Part shown: positions 1 to 11,882 of the stretch, one piece after another
How positions within the stretch are numbered: the stretch's first letter is position 1
Layout of the letters: every line of letters starts with the position of its first letter
Source: Ailurus styani
Taxonomy: Eukaryota; Chordata; Mammalia; Carnivora; Ailuridae
Assembly: GCA_002007465.1 (NCBI GenBank)
Contig: LNAC01000346.1
Span: forward strand, 2,121,525 to 2,185,524
Reading direction: 5' to 3'
Length of the DNA stretch: 64,000 nucleotides
The notes under the pieces: generated by a model
What the model was told of the DNA's origin: nothing
What the model saw: only the letters and a program-made list of their open reading frames with translations
Database searches by the model: none
Made by a program: the position numbers and the translations under genes

Positions 1-104
1 ATAAGTAAACATTTAACTATCAGTCTGAAGAAAGCAGTATCGTCATTGATTCCTGACACTAATTCGAGGCCAGCAAGCTTTTTCTCCTTAGACAATTAAT
101 GTGT

Positions 105-445
105 CCTTGCTATGGTCTGAATGTTTGTGTCCGCCCCAAAATTCCTATGTTGAAATTCTAAATGCCCACAAGTATTAGTAGATGGGGTTTGGGAAGGTAC
201 TTAAGTCATGAGGATGGAACCTTCATGAATGGCATTAGTGCCTTTGAAAAAAGAGGCTTTAGAGAGATCCCTAACCCCTTCTACCAAGTGAGGACACAGG
301 AGATGATGCCAACTATAAATTGGGAAGAAGGTCCTCAGGAAAAGGCAACCATTTTGGAACCTCGATACTGATTTCCAGCCGTCAGAACTATGAGCAAGTA
401 GTTTTGTAGAAGAGCCCAAACAGACTAAGACAGACCTAAATTTTA
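105..445 (+). mobile_element. Solo LTR, MaLR / MLT1-like
   Basis: The sequence runs from a TGCTATGGTCTGAATGTTTGTG head to an ACAGACTAAGACAG tail. It passes through the 'ccccaaaattcctatgttgaa', 'gtcatgaggatggaacc' and 'gtgaggacacag' blocks typical of mammalian MaLR (ERVL-MaLR) LTRs of the MLT1 group. No internal retroviral sequence follows it, so it is a solo LTR. The 69- and 72-codon open frames inside it are incidental. The family call rests on remembered consensus features; the exact subfamily is uncertain. Confidence 0.75.
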
Positions 446-1674
446 CTGCCCCTTTCTTTACTATTCTTTTCTTTAAAATAAGGCAGCTGGAACAAATAGA
501 ATGCTAGGGTCTCTTCTAAACCTAAAATCCCAGGATGGCAGATCTGGTCATGTTAGAGTGTCTCCCATTTCCCCAAATTAAAAAGCCATACAGACAGTCT
601 GAAAGAAAAGTTTATTGGTAACAAGAGTGCTTCCCTTTATATATAGAGTCTGCCCCCATATTCATGACATTTACTTAGTTCTGAATATGATTTTGTCAAA
701 ATGTTTGAGTGATTTAAAAATTTCCAGTTTACTCAAGAAAAAAATTGTATCATTGACACAATCAATCAAGAACTCCAAGACAGAAACAAAGCCAATGATA
801 AGTTTCAATAACCATGCATAAAATAAAATTGCTTTTCAAATAAACCACTTTTCTGTAAACCATTAAAAAAATGAAAACATTTTACTTTGTCAGTATTTTA
901 AATTTAAAGCCAGAACAATATGACGTTGATGTAACAAGATAGCTATTCTGTTTGTATTTTGATGGTATTTTTGTTTTTCCCACACAAAAAAAGCCTACGG
1001 GATGCAAAGCTAAAATATAGTAATTCATTTTTTTTAGTGTTATCAGAATAATCTCCAATCATATTTGAAATGGTTGAGCATTTGTAGCAAGAAGAACAAA
1101 AGGGCATCTATAAATAACTAGGTGGGCTTTGGTTCAAGGGAACATGTTAGTATAAAGAAGAATGTTAAGAAACTTGTAAAACATTTATTTGTGGCAATAA
1201 CAATACATTTGCTTGTTTGATATTTTATGTTTTAACCTAAACTTGTAAGTGAAACGTACAATAGAATTTAGTAATATAGCAGGGTTAATTAGAAGTACTG
1301 GAAAATCATATGCTCAAACATGGTATATTTCTCTGTTAGAAGACATTAAGAATTTCAGGAAAGAAAAACAAAATTATTAATCTAAATCTAAAACTGAAGT
1401 TTTATTTTTTAAAAAGTTAGCCATGATATATAACATTAGATTTATTACTTTTGTCAATCTGAGAAACCATTACTGATTAGAACTAGATTTTAAAATGGAT
1501 ATTTGTTCACAGTATTTATCACTTATACTATTGTCCTAAGTACCTTATCCTGATATTATCATAAATAGCAATGTGGTGGTAATATTTTTATCACACTTAA
1601 CACATTAATGCTTTGCATTATAACTACATATTTGGCTACACACAGGTAAGAGGAAATCAAGAAGGGCTTAGACA
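446..1674. other. AT-rich, no recognised feature
   Basis: AT-rich non-coding sequence. I see no open frame with coding character, no tRNA-like or SINE block and no clear repeat. Confidence 0.6.
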
Positions 1675-1874
1675 GGTGCCTGTGTGGCTCAGTGGGTTAA
1701 AGCCTCTACTTTTGGCTCAGGTCATGATCTCAGGGTCCTGGGATCAAGCCCCGCATTGGGGGCATTGGGCTCTCTGCTTGGCGGGGAGCCTTCTTCCTCC
1801 TCTCTCTGCCTGCCTCTCTGCCTACTTGTAATCTCTCTCTCTGTCAAATAAATAAATAAAATCTTAAAAAAAAA
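1675..1874 (+). mobile_element. CAN SINE (tRNA-Lys derived)
   Basis: Head GGTGCCTGTGTGGCTCAGTG followed by the B-box-like region, a CT-rich segment, AATAAATAAATAAAATCTT and an A tail. The flanks agaagggcttagaca and agaagaattcagaca resemble a diverged target-site duplication. Confidence 0.93.
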
Positions 1875-2279
1875 GAAGAATTCAGACAATACAAAATGTA
1901 TTTGGATTGGAATTTCACTTTAATAAAGAATTTACTTTGTATCCACTACTATTTAATTGACTTTCATAAAAAACACATTAAATTCCTTAATAAAGTAGTC
2001 AACAAAATATACAACAGTTTGCTATACTGTAACTTATCCTTGGGGAAAATCTGTTGAACTATAATATGAATAAAGGTAATCCAAAAATAGTTTTTAATAA
2101 AGAGTTGTCATAAGCTTTGAATATACAGTTAACTAAAGTACGTGCTCTATGAGCCATAAGTTTGAAACACAGGTTAAATAATATATTTTGCTGGAAGTAA
2201 GCTAAGAGTATTTAAGAGTAATAAGGAGTGTTTTCGATGGTGGTAATGCTGATAGTTTTAAATTCATTCGACTACAATT
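1875..2279. other. AT-rich, no recognised feature
   Basis: AT-rich spacer between a SINE and an L2 relic; nothing recognised. Confidence 0.6.
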
Positions 2280-3110
2280 CATAAAGCCATTTACAATCTG
2301 ATAGAGATTTTTCTAGGTGTTGGGGATAAAACACAAAAACAAATAGTTAAGTTCTTACCCCCAATGGAGCTTTCTTTCTAGTAAGCATGATAGAGGCAGA
2401 TAGTCAAAAGACATATTGTACAAATCCTGACAAGTGGTAGAGAAAAAAAAATGGTGAAAAGAGAAGTATAGAGAATGCCACTGGCTGGGGTTTGCAGTTA
2501 TAAGGAAAATGCTTACAGAAGGTCTCAGTGAAAAGTTAAATTAGGGCAAAGATCTAGAGAAGGTTAAACTTCAGTGAATGAAATATCCAGGGTTTTAGCT
2601 GAGGAGATGGTAAAAAATAACGGTCGGATTCTGTATGCACTCTAAAGATGGAGCCAATACCATTCATCAAGAGATTGGATATGGAATGGGAGAGAGAAAT
2701 GCTTGGAGGATATTTCCTAAAAGATTAAAATTTGGGGTTTGGAGATGTTAAATTTGAGTACTGGACATGCCCCTGGCTAGAAGGCAGCTGAATTAAAGTC
2801 AGCAGGTGAGGACAGCAGTCAGGGACAGAAGTATATCTTCAGAGTCATCAGTGTATAGATGGCATAATGAGAGGTGAGATTGCCAAGGGCAGGAATACAG
2901 GTAGCGGACAGAAGAGGTCTGTGTACTGATGCTGGACATGCTCCTTTGTGCAGAGGTCAGGGAAATGAGGCAGAATCCGCAACCAAGCCCAGGAAGATGT
3001 GATAGTGATGGAGTAGGAAAACCGAAGGTGTGTGGGGCACTTCGGATCTGTGTGAGATCTTTAAAGGAAGGTGATGTGATTAAGAGAGACTGTGTGTTAA
3101 ATGTTACTAA
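2280..3110 (-). mobile_element. Ancient LINE-2 relic
   Basis: Read on the plus strand it shows the reverse complement of the L2 3' end: 'ctaggtgttggggataaaac', then 'caatggagctttctttctag', then long purine-rich text with 'gagatgttaaatttgag' and 'agagtcatcagtgtatagatgg', typical of older L2-type relics. The 105-codon open frame from 2929 lies in and just beyond this relic and has no gene-like features, so I do not call it a gene. Boundaries are approximate. Confidence 0.55.
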
Positions 3111-3311
3111 TGTGCCAAAAAGTAAGATCTGGGAATTAACCATTGATATAAATGGTATTAAGAGTTGTGCAATAAATAAAAAATCAACTGCCATTCAAAC
3201 AGATAGCTATTTTTATATGCTTTCAATAATGGAAGTATCATTTTAAATTAGCAAATACCTTAAATTTAAGGCTTAAAGGAACCTGAAATCAATTTAACAA
3301 GACAGCATTGC

Positions 3312-3512
3312 TGGGCACCTGGGTGGCTCAGTGAGTTAAAGCCTCTGCCTTCGGCTCAGGTCATGACCTCAGGGTCCTGGGATGAGCCCTGCATCGGGCT
3401 CCCTGCTCAGCAGGGAGCCTGTTTCCTCCTCTCTCTCTTCCTGCCTCTCTGCCTACTTGTGATCTCTCTCTCTCTCTAATAAATAAATAAAATCTTAAAA
3501 AAAAAGAAAAAC
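3312..3512 (+). mobile_element. CAN SINE with target-site duplication
   Basis: GGGCACCTGGGTGGCTCAGTG head, CT-rich middle, AATAAATAAAATCTT and A tail. It is flanked by caagacagcattgc (3298-3311) and caagacgtcattgc (3513-3526), a 14-bp target duplication with two differences. Confidence 0.96.
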
Positions 3513-3526
3513 CAAGACGTCATTGC

Positions 3527-3966
3527 CACCTTTCTCACAAAGAGTCTAACTACACTGTGTAAAAAAGAGTTTTACTACACTGTGAAAGCATTTCTAAGAA
3601 AGCAAATTAGTATTACTTATTATAACTTAATCCAATCTAAGACATTATATAATATGTATCATTATGTTAGGTCTCACCAAGACAAACCACCACACAACAA
3701 TAGCAACAAAAACACTAATCACCACCTTTTTCTCCCTGGGTGAAAATCAAAACTCTGTAAAGTTAAATTATCAACACAGCAGAAAAAGTAAGAATGATCA
3801 AAACAGGTAAAATTAAATAAATCTGTTGTATGCTGTAACTAATTATGGAGCAGTTCACATAGTACTATAGGGTACTATTTGTAAGTATCCTATAAATTTT
3901 AAATATATAATATGAAAAATATTTACTAGCATATTAGTAAAATTAAGTTTATAAGGTGTGATTTAT
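3527..3966. other. AT-rich, no recognised feature
   Basis: AT-rich spacer with short A-rich and CA-rich tracts; nothing recognised. Confidence 0.6.
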
Positions 3967-3981
3967 AAGAGATGACAGAAT

Positions 3982-4272
3982 GTTACTACACCTGAAGCCG
4001 ATTTTACCAAATATGTTAACTAACTATAATTTAAATAAAAACTTGAGGGCGTCTGGGTATCTCAGTCGATTAAGCAGCTGATTCTTGATTTTAGCTCAGG
4101 CCGTGATCTCAGGGTCTTGAGATGGAGCCCACATTGGGTTCCATGCTCTGCGGGGAGTCTACCTGAAGATTCTCTCTCTTTCTCCCCCTCTGCCACTTCC
4201 CCTGCTCATGATCTCTCCTCTCTCTCTCAAATAAATAAATCTTAAAAAAAAAAACTTGGAAAGAAAAAAAAA
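3982..4272 (+). mobile_element. Very short L1 3' end, split by a SINE
   Basis: The text 'gttactacacctgaagcc' ... 'gttaactaactataatttaaataaaaactt' is the Carnivora L1 3' terminus. Only about 65 bp plus the tail were inserted. The element is bounded by aagagatgacagaat at 3967-3981 and an identical copy at 4273-4287, a 15-bp target duplication. A CAN SINE later landed in its tail (4046-4249). Confidence 0.9.
4046..4249 (+). mobile_element. Older-type CAN SINE nested in an L1 tail
   Basis: Head GGCGTCTGGGTATCTCAGTC with 'gattaagcagctgattcttg', an older CAN SINE form. A CT-rich segment, AAATAAATAAATCTT and A tail follow. The flanks aaaaacttg at 4037-4045 and 4250-4258 are its target duplication inside the L1 tail. 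Confidence 0.93.
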
Positions 4273-4382
4273 AAGAGATGACAGAATTTTACAAATAAAA
4301 TACTAACATACGGAGAAAAAAATTCTATTTTATCTGATTTAAAATTATAATTGAATCACTACGGTGATTGAAAATTAATTAA

Positions 4383-4515
4383 TGTATTCAGTCAAGAAAA
4401 TTTTTATTGAGCACCTTCTAAGCAACAAGCACATTTCCAAGCACTGCAGATTCCAAATGAACACAGAGAAAAGAATCTCTATTCAAGCAGCTTATATTTT
4501 AGAAGAAAGAACAGA
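4383..4515 (-). mobile_element. LINE-2 3' end relic
   Basis: Reverse complement of the L2 3' end: 'tttttattgagcaccttctaagcaacaagcac', a damaged 'actgcagattcc', then 'ctattcaagcagcttatattttag'. Diverged and short. Confidence 0.65.
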
Positions 4516-5990
4516 AAAAACCAAACAAAACAAAATGATAGCTGTATCAGAAAGTGGTAAGTGCTCAGGAGAGAAACAGAAGCAATAAAAAGGTGGGATG
4601 GGGAAGTTGCCATCTATCCTGCCATCAGGATAAATTATTTAAGTGATATCATGTAGGCTTACTATGAGCATTTCAAACAATTCCACTCTTTTAAACAGAG
4701 TAACGACATTAAAAGCAAAGACTTAATTCTCATTTGGAGCATTACTGGGCCTGTAAGTTTAGACAAAGTCTCATTTCCTTCATTTTAATTGGAAAGAGAA
4801 TGATGCTTTTTTTAAAATGAAAAGAAATTGTCTCCAGGCTCTTTTTTTTTTTTTAACCTGGCATTTCTCTTCTCTGGATTTACCAGGTAGGATGGTTAAA
4901 ATGTCCAAATATATTGTCATAAAATGGTTACAAACCATAATATCTCAGTTGACATGATGATTAAAAAGACAAATGCAAAACAAGCTTTTGCAGAACAGAG
5001 CAAAGAGTTGGTTCCTTTTGAAATCCAAATTAGGGTGAAAATATAATCAGCCTATTCATAATCAATCTTGAATGAGTAATAAATGACTCCTGGGACTTAT
5101 AATTCTTACAAGAGTTATATGTTGTCTGAATATGGGAGCTAATTAAATTAAATGGCATTATATAATGCCATATATTATGTAAAGGGCTAAAGAATCTCAT
5201 AGCATCAATGGAAATGAACTGATGTGCCTTACTGTTCTAATGTGTGTAAGATCACTTATGCTAAAAACAAAAAAAAAACAAAACAAATCCTTGAGACATT
5301 CTTCATCATGGTGTCACTTCAAGTATTAGCACACAATTTCGTTCAACTCTCCTGTTCCAAATTCTTATTTCCTGACTTTGTCATATATCATTTATTGTTT
5401 ATAATCAATAGTCTAAAACTTGCACGACACAAACACATTATTAACAGTTTCTGATTAGCACAGACTCCTTTTTAAGGGCCAAATCTATAGAATCCAAGTT
5501 TCAAGAAGTTTTCCTTGGGTAAGAGCCTAGTGTTAAATGAATGAATGTGTAACCTGACTAGGGATAAGAGGGAGGGAAGTTTTTCAAACACTTTTATTTA
5601 AAGCAATGTTTTGATTTTACTACATAAAAATGATAAAATTAAAAATACATTTAGAATTCCCAAAAGAAGAAAAAAAATCTGCTTTAATCTATTTCTTGTT
5701 GTAGAGAAAGAGACTTGATGCTTTTTAGCAAAGTCTGAGTATTGTTCTTTGTATCAACTAATTTACTCTCAAGAAAAACCAACTTTCTATCATTAAAACA
5801 ATCCTTGGGACTCCATACCACAAAACAAAGACATAAGCCTCTGGCACTGACTAAAGTCAAGGGTTCTTTATATTCTCTCCCGATATACAATATCTTAGTG
5901 TAAAATTCAAGGTAAATTTTACTGCTGCTTATTTTATTAATAATAAATTACAGTCATTACAAAATTAGTATATTGGCATTCTACACAGTT
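4516..5990. other. AT-rich, with a 20-bp palindrome
   Basis: Mostly featureless AT-rich DNA. It holds a perfect 20-bp palindrome, ATGGCATTATATAATGCCAT, at 5152-5171. No coding signal seen. Confidence 0.6.
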
Positions 5991-6235
5991 AAGCCACAGA
6001 TAAGCAGAAAGAAGAATATAGAAACATCATACCTCTATTCACAGTCCACTCAGAGACTGTCACTGTTAAGATTTTATCTTTCCATATTTTTCTATGCATG
6101 TACACAAATATATTTTATCACAATGAGATTATATCAAATATTCTATTTTGCAACCTACTTTGAAGTAGATTTATTCATTTTGCCTGTCAGTAACTTTTTA
6201 TTCCACTTAATATCCATTTCATATTAAAATTCTCA
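5991..6235 (+). mobile_element. Probable old L1 3'-UTR fragment
   Basis: 'agactgtcactgttaagattttatc', 'tttttctatgcatgtacac' and 'tgagattatatcaaatattctattttgcaacc' resemble old L1M 3' sequences. Heavily diverged; low certainty. Confidence 0.4.
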
Positions 6236-6239
6236 GGAT

Positions 6240-8007
6240 TGTCCCCAAGCTATTCTTTATATCCGGTTTGTCCAACTTCAGATCCAGTTCTACGTAACCC
6301 ACTGTAAGTAGCTGCTGTGTCTTTACCATTTTCAACCTAGCACACAAATCACCCCCCTTTTCTCTCTTCATAACGTTAACTTGTGAACGAGAGATAGGCT
6401 AGAGTTATCTTTCTAAAAATGCTATAACCTCTTCATAAATTTCTGTGTTATCAAGAGTTAATAAGTTATTTGAAAACCATGTGTTAACTAACGGCACAGT
6501 ATGCCTATTTCTCAAAGCTTTTGTTGGAATCCAGAGAAAATTAATCACTGTGCTATCGGGGATACTGTGCTAATTTTTAAAAGATTGAGAGTTCTCTTGA
6601 TCTTTCTCCACTGGGAGAAGGACATGATGCATACCTCCCTGACAGAGTGGTACTGCCCTTAATGAATGAGCATGAAGGTTTCTAAAGACAGAATCTTAAC
6701 TGTTACTTAAATGCACCTCCTTTGTGGTCTGTACAAAGCAATTTCTCCCATGTACTCCTTCACCCATCAGAGGGAAATCTAAATAACAGCGTATTCCTGT
6801 TGGGCTGAGTAGTACCAGTTTACCTCAATGAATGTTTATTTAGTATTAATAATGTTTTCTATAGAGAGAAGCTGGGCTCTGTTTTCTCAAGGTTTTGGCC
6901 AAGTCTCATAAATCTGGGAAAAAGCGGTCAGTGTAACCCCTCCTAATAACCAAAGTGGCCACACACAGAATAAACAAGGGCCTAGTTTATAAAGTCGTCA
7001 CCAAGAGACCCTATTGGAGTAAATTTGGATTTCTCAGTATTAATTTATGATGTGTGCAATGCACTTTGCACTCAAAGAAAGAGAATAGGAAAAGAGTTAA
7101 AAAATGCATTTAAACAGAGCTTTAATACATTAATGCACTATTTAAATTTAACGGGCACCCTACCCTCCAAAAAAAGAAAAGAAAGAGAAAGAATGTGTTT
7201 CTGTGAATTACACGGAGGTTGGCAATGCATTTGAATTGGTCTGATTGTGTAAGAATTTCTAAACATGATATACAACATATCTAAAATGATATACAACATC
7301 ACTAAAAACAGACAATTTGCTGGGTATCTCTCCCCCGGTTTTTAAATTATTCGATTGTTTACTTAAAATTTGGGATGGCATTTCTTTACCAGTAGCACTG
7401 ATTTTTGAACCAAAAATGCCTAGTAAAATGTTGAGAAAGTGCTTCGTTTTATCTACAATTTCAGTATCAGCTAGAGTTAATTCTATATGAATTTTATTGT
7501 TTTAAAAGTCAAATTTTACTTATCTGCACAGAAAATTACAACTTGATTTAAAACTCCATAATAAAAACTTTCTGAAGATGTAGTAACTTATTTATAAAAT
7601 ACAGAGACCACAACAGGGAAATAAAGAATCTAACTGTCCAACGGTGGTCCTATTTTTATGTAATCCTTCTCCATAGGAATACAACATTTCCCCCAATTTG
7701 CACTCATCATGGATCTCAGAGAGCAGACTGTAGACAAGTTTTAGAAAGAAGAATAAAGGCTTTTGGTATTTGTTTGGTTTCAGATCCCAGGAAGATGTTC
7801 TTCATAAAAACAGAAAGAGGGATGGCATTTCTTAGTGTCTGAAAATCCTGTCAATGTTTTCTTTAATTTTATGGCTCCTTTTGTTTTCTCACTAGAAAGA
7901 TTCCCAGACAAGCAATATGATGTGAATGTAATAACCTTTTCTCTGCTGGCTGAATGATGGTTTCTCAAAATAAATATAATCCATCTTATATATCTTTTTT
8001 TCCTCAG
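6240..8007. other. AT-rich, no clear feature (upstream of candidate exon)
   Basis: AT-rich DNA with no recognised repeat. Two weak acceptor-like sites precede the candidate exon at 8008: 'ggtttcag' near 7783 and 'ttttctcactag' near 7889. The frames after them close quickly, so I do not call exons there. Confidence 0.5.
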
Positions 8008-8095
8008 TATTTCTCTCCTGAACAATACCCACAGATTGAAAAGACTCTCTCTGAGAATACCAAGTGCGAAGACATCGCCCCCTTAATTAGGAAAA
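8008..8095 (+). CDS. Candidate internal coding exon (unnamed)
   Basis: Seen: a strong acceptor, 'tatatctttttttcctcag', directly precedes an open frame whose first codons read Tyr-Phe-Ser-Pro-Glu-Gln-Tyr-Pro. It stays open for 29 codons with many C or G third positions, unlike the AT-rich surroundings. It can leave through the donor-like AAAA|GTAAAG at 8095/8096, giving an 88-nt exon entering in phase 0 and leaving with one base of a split codon. Without splicing the frame continues 13 codons to a stop at 8134-8136, so it could instead be a last coding exon. The peptide is hydrophilic, with no signal peptide or membrane segment. I do not recognise the family. Its exit phase fits the entry phase of the plus-strand candidate at 40545, which is suggestive only. 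Confidence 0.4.
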
Positions 8096-9674
8096 GTAAA
8101 GGGCAAGGGCAAGTCTACTTCAAGACCATTGGCTAAATTTTTCAAAAGCTACCTTGCTGGAAACTTGGGAGTTCTGAAAATACAACTCATAGAAAAGAAC
8201 TTCCATAGAAGGAACAGGACATTATCAGGAGTCAACCTCCTCACGGAACAAGATAAGAGAGTGTATTTAATAACTACCACAACAAAAAAATCTGTTGAGG
8301 AGAAGGCCCTATGTTGGAGAAAAATTATAATGTATTGTTATTTTTGATGACTTGAATACAAAACTTTGAGAGATTCAAATGCATACACATAAAGAAAGAG
8401 CACTTGATGTAAAAGGATAATTCAATCTACCTTATATTTATATAGTATTTTGTAGTTATGTTGTATACACAGAAGACATCACATTTCACATGTTACACTA
8501 TTTTAAATCTTTTACTTAATTCTGCATTTAAGATAGCATGTCATGGTACTGATAAAAAAAAGAAATAGTCATACTTTTCAAAATAAAAAAATCCATCATA
8601 GTGGCAGATACCATAGATAAAAGAAATGGAGGTTTGGGTTGCAAGAATCCGTCTTCTCATATATTTACAAATTTATATAGGTGGAGAAATCCACAGCAAA
8701 ATCTCCAGAAGCTTTTGATAACATGGCAGCAGACTTTTGAAGCAGGCTACAAAAGAATGTTGATAATCTGTGTGGGTGCTCAGAAGAATAGCATATTTAA
8801 CAGGGACAATTCAAGGGAAGAGCCTTAGAAATAGAAAGGCCAAAAGAAGACATTCTGGCATACCAATTAGGATGCATCAGTGAACCAGGAAAACATTCAT
8901 CTCTCCAGGGAAGTGGTTCGTCACGCTGCAAACCACAATGTTAACATGACCTGTTCATGGGCACAGGGTTTCTGTCCATCTTTTTAGTCATCCTTATTTC
9001 TATCTGTAAATATGTCTCTAGCTACCTAGCTAGAAAGGAATTCAATACCAATCACGCACACAAAAAGTAATGCCACAATCAATTTAGAGGCAAAAAATGG
9101 ACACACACTCACTTATAGGTACACATACCTATACAGAGAGAAACATGTAACTTGTATTTCTGACATTTAGGTGATGGGATTTCATGAAATGAAAAAAAAT
9201 CAAATTATTTTTCTTCCGGTATCTTATTTTTGCATGTTATTTCTTTCTCATAAAGTTTTACATACCTAAATACTGCACATCACAGTATTGGCTAATTTAT
9301 TGCTTTCTGCCTATGTAGCTGGATCTGAAATAATCAGAGTCAGTTCTGGACATATAGGTGACATGCTCTTCCCATTACCTTCAAAAAACTTTCATCCATA
9401 TGACCAATTCCCTGCTACGTCTCACTCTAGATTTTTAGAACTCTTTGAGCTGAGGAATTTAGTAGGTCCCAGACAAATCAGCCTGCTGAACACTAGTTTC
9501 TGGTTTTCACTTCCTCAAGCACCTATCATCTAGTAGATGGAAAATGATTTTAACCGGTGAATAAAAATTAAAGAAATTATCCCTGCTACTAAAGCCTGAT
9601 ACTAATTTGTTACCACAGCAAAAGATTATGATGATCTATTCTTTAAAGGTATGGAAAGTTTACCAACAGTGTGT

Positions 9675-9728
9675 AGTAGGAAACTAGAATTGAAAATGAA
9701 CAGTAGGAAATTAGAATTGAAAATGAAC
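9675..9728. repeat. 27-bp tandem duplication
   Basis: Unit agtaggaaactagaattgaa... occurs at 9675-9701 and again at 9702-9728, with a single C/T difference. This is a young local tandem duplication. Confidence 0.95.
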
Positions 9729-11853
9729 AGGTGGGAAAAAAATTAACTCAAATTTTGATTGCAAAATCATAAGAATTTCAGTGACCAGAACTAGTATCAA
9801 CATTAGCCTTAGCCCTGCCCTAGATAAGAGCTCTATGCTATTACATTTTTTGTTTTTTCTCTTCAATTAAAAATTGATTTATATTCTTCATGATTCACTT
9901 GATTATAACTTGCTTTAGCTTTCTGTTCTGAGCCTTCAGTTGGGGGCACTGATAACTCTCATAGTTGGTTGTGAATGAAACAAGTATGTAGTTTAAAAAT
10001 TCTCATATGTGATTTCTTCTAATAATCCAGATAAGATCCGCTGAGTTCCTCAGCTGAGGGTAAATACACATTTCTATAAGATATTTGTTTTTAAAAGGAG
10101 ACAATGTTTATATAGTTAACTGGGTTACTGAAATGCAAAAATGAGATAAAATGGAAAATTAGTTCAAATCCTCTGACTCAGAGCACACCAGGGTTTATTT
10201 GCAGTTAAGATATACATGTGAGAACACAGAAACTCTCTGCTCAGTAAAATACATCTCATATGAATTGTTAAAGAAAAAGGTAGCGCTTCTGAATGAAAAG
10301 TATCATTAGAAACGTTGAAAAACATTTAGCCCAACTCTTAAAATGTCACATCAAAATTTTAAATGTTCTAACAGACACTGATAATATTGTTTCCTTAAAA
10401 ATACACAAGTAACATTTGCCTCAAGCCATGATGATGGTACCATGCATCATAACTGTGTATTCTAACATCAAATTTCCAAAGCCACAAAAAATTATACTGT
10501 GAATCCTGAGAAATATTCACAGGAAGCAGGCTGAGAAAACGAGACACCACTGAGATGAAAGAGTAAGATATGAGACTTTCCATTCACCTCCACTGTGGCA
10601 GGGGTTTTTTGATTTTTCAATTTTAAGATTCAGCGGCTATGATTCATATTAGCAACAAGTAGTTTAAATTCATGATTCCCAAAGCATGTGCCTAAGGCAC
10701 CCTGGAGCACTACAGTGATACCTGCCCCCCCCCCCGGATGCTGGCGGGTATTTGGAAATTTTCACGGTAAACGCAACATTTGACATCTGTCAGACACTAT
10801 GCAAACTACCATGCAAGGTATTTCACAGTTTCAGCATTGGAGAGTGCAACATTCCTTTCAAAGATGTCATAGCTGTGTGAAGCTAGGTTTCCAGCAGGTG
10901 ATATGATGAAAAGCAAGTCCCTCCTGAAAAATCCATGTGGAACAGGTAATGAAGTTGGCAGCATTCTGTCCTTAAGGTTTGAGAAGTTGCCCAACATGCA
11001 TATGCACACACACACACAGATGCACACACACATAGATACACACACACCCACTAATAAGTAATTGTGGTTATTCATGATTGAAAGAAAAATATTAATTTCA
11101 TTTTTTCTTTCAAGTTAGCTTAACAGGACATAAATAACTTACTAAATTGTTTGGCCTTAACCAATAAATTATTTGGCTGCAACTATTTAATAAACAGAAT
11201 TCTTGGTTTTTGTCTGTTGGCCTAGGGGTGCCTTAAAAATATTACTGAGCTGCTAAGGTACCATGAAATGAAAAACTCTGGAAACGTCTAAGTGCTCTCT
11301 AGAAAATTAAAAAAAAATGTATTGCTGCAAGTAGGGTCACCTACCAAATCATCACTGAGGAAGAATTTGTGCATGCTATTGACTAATCGATTCACCACTT
11401 AGATCTTCAAGTTTCATTGTGCTATCTCCTTTACTCTATTCTACACTTTCCAGCTTTTGTTATATTTAAAGCCAGAAGACTATAGTCATTGAAACTTTTC
11501 TATATTGCTGTTTTCTGAGTTTATGTCTGAGTTCACTCTGTAGGTAGAAGTGTGGTATAACAATGTCTTCATTGTAGGACCACAATTAAGCCGTGCTGGA
11601 AAGAGTGAGTCCAAAGCTGACTTTCTTCACACCAACTTTCCTCTGTGGTAATGATGTTATTTTGTGTTTCCTGTGAATTCCTTTCATTGTAAAGGTGGAT
11701 AAACAAAAGTAACATTTCAAAATCATGTTCCTTAGGTTTTAAAAATAATCTAACCCAGTCATAATGTAAAAGTTTAATATTTCAAATGCTATCCAAATGC
11801 TAAGTGATATAAATGTTTAAATAGCAATCTTACCTGCAACAAAGAAATACACA

Positions 11854-11882
11854 CAGCACACACACACACACACACACACACC
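11854..11882. repeat. (CA)n microsatellite
   Basis: Uninterrupted CA dinucleotides for most of the interval. Confidence 0.95.

Noticed and set aside
2929..3246. 105-codon plus-strand open frame
   Set aside because: Largely inside an L2-type relic, with no splice signals and no coding bias.
8129..8347. 72-codon frame following the 8008 candidate
   Set aside because: Different phase, starts at a TTG rather than ATG, no splice signals; third positions not biased.
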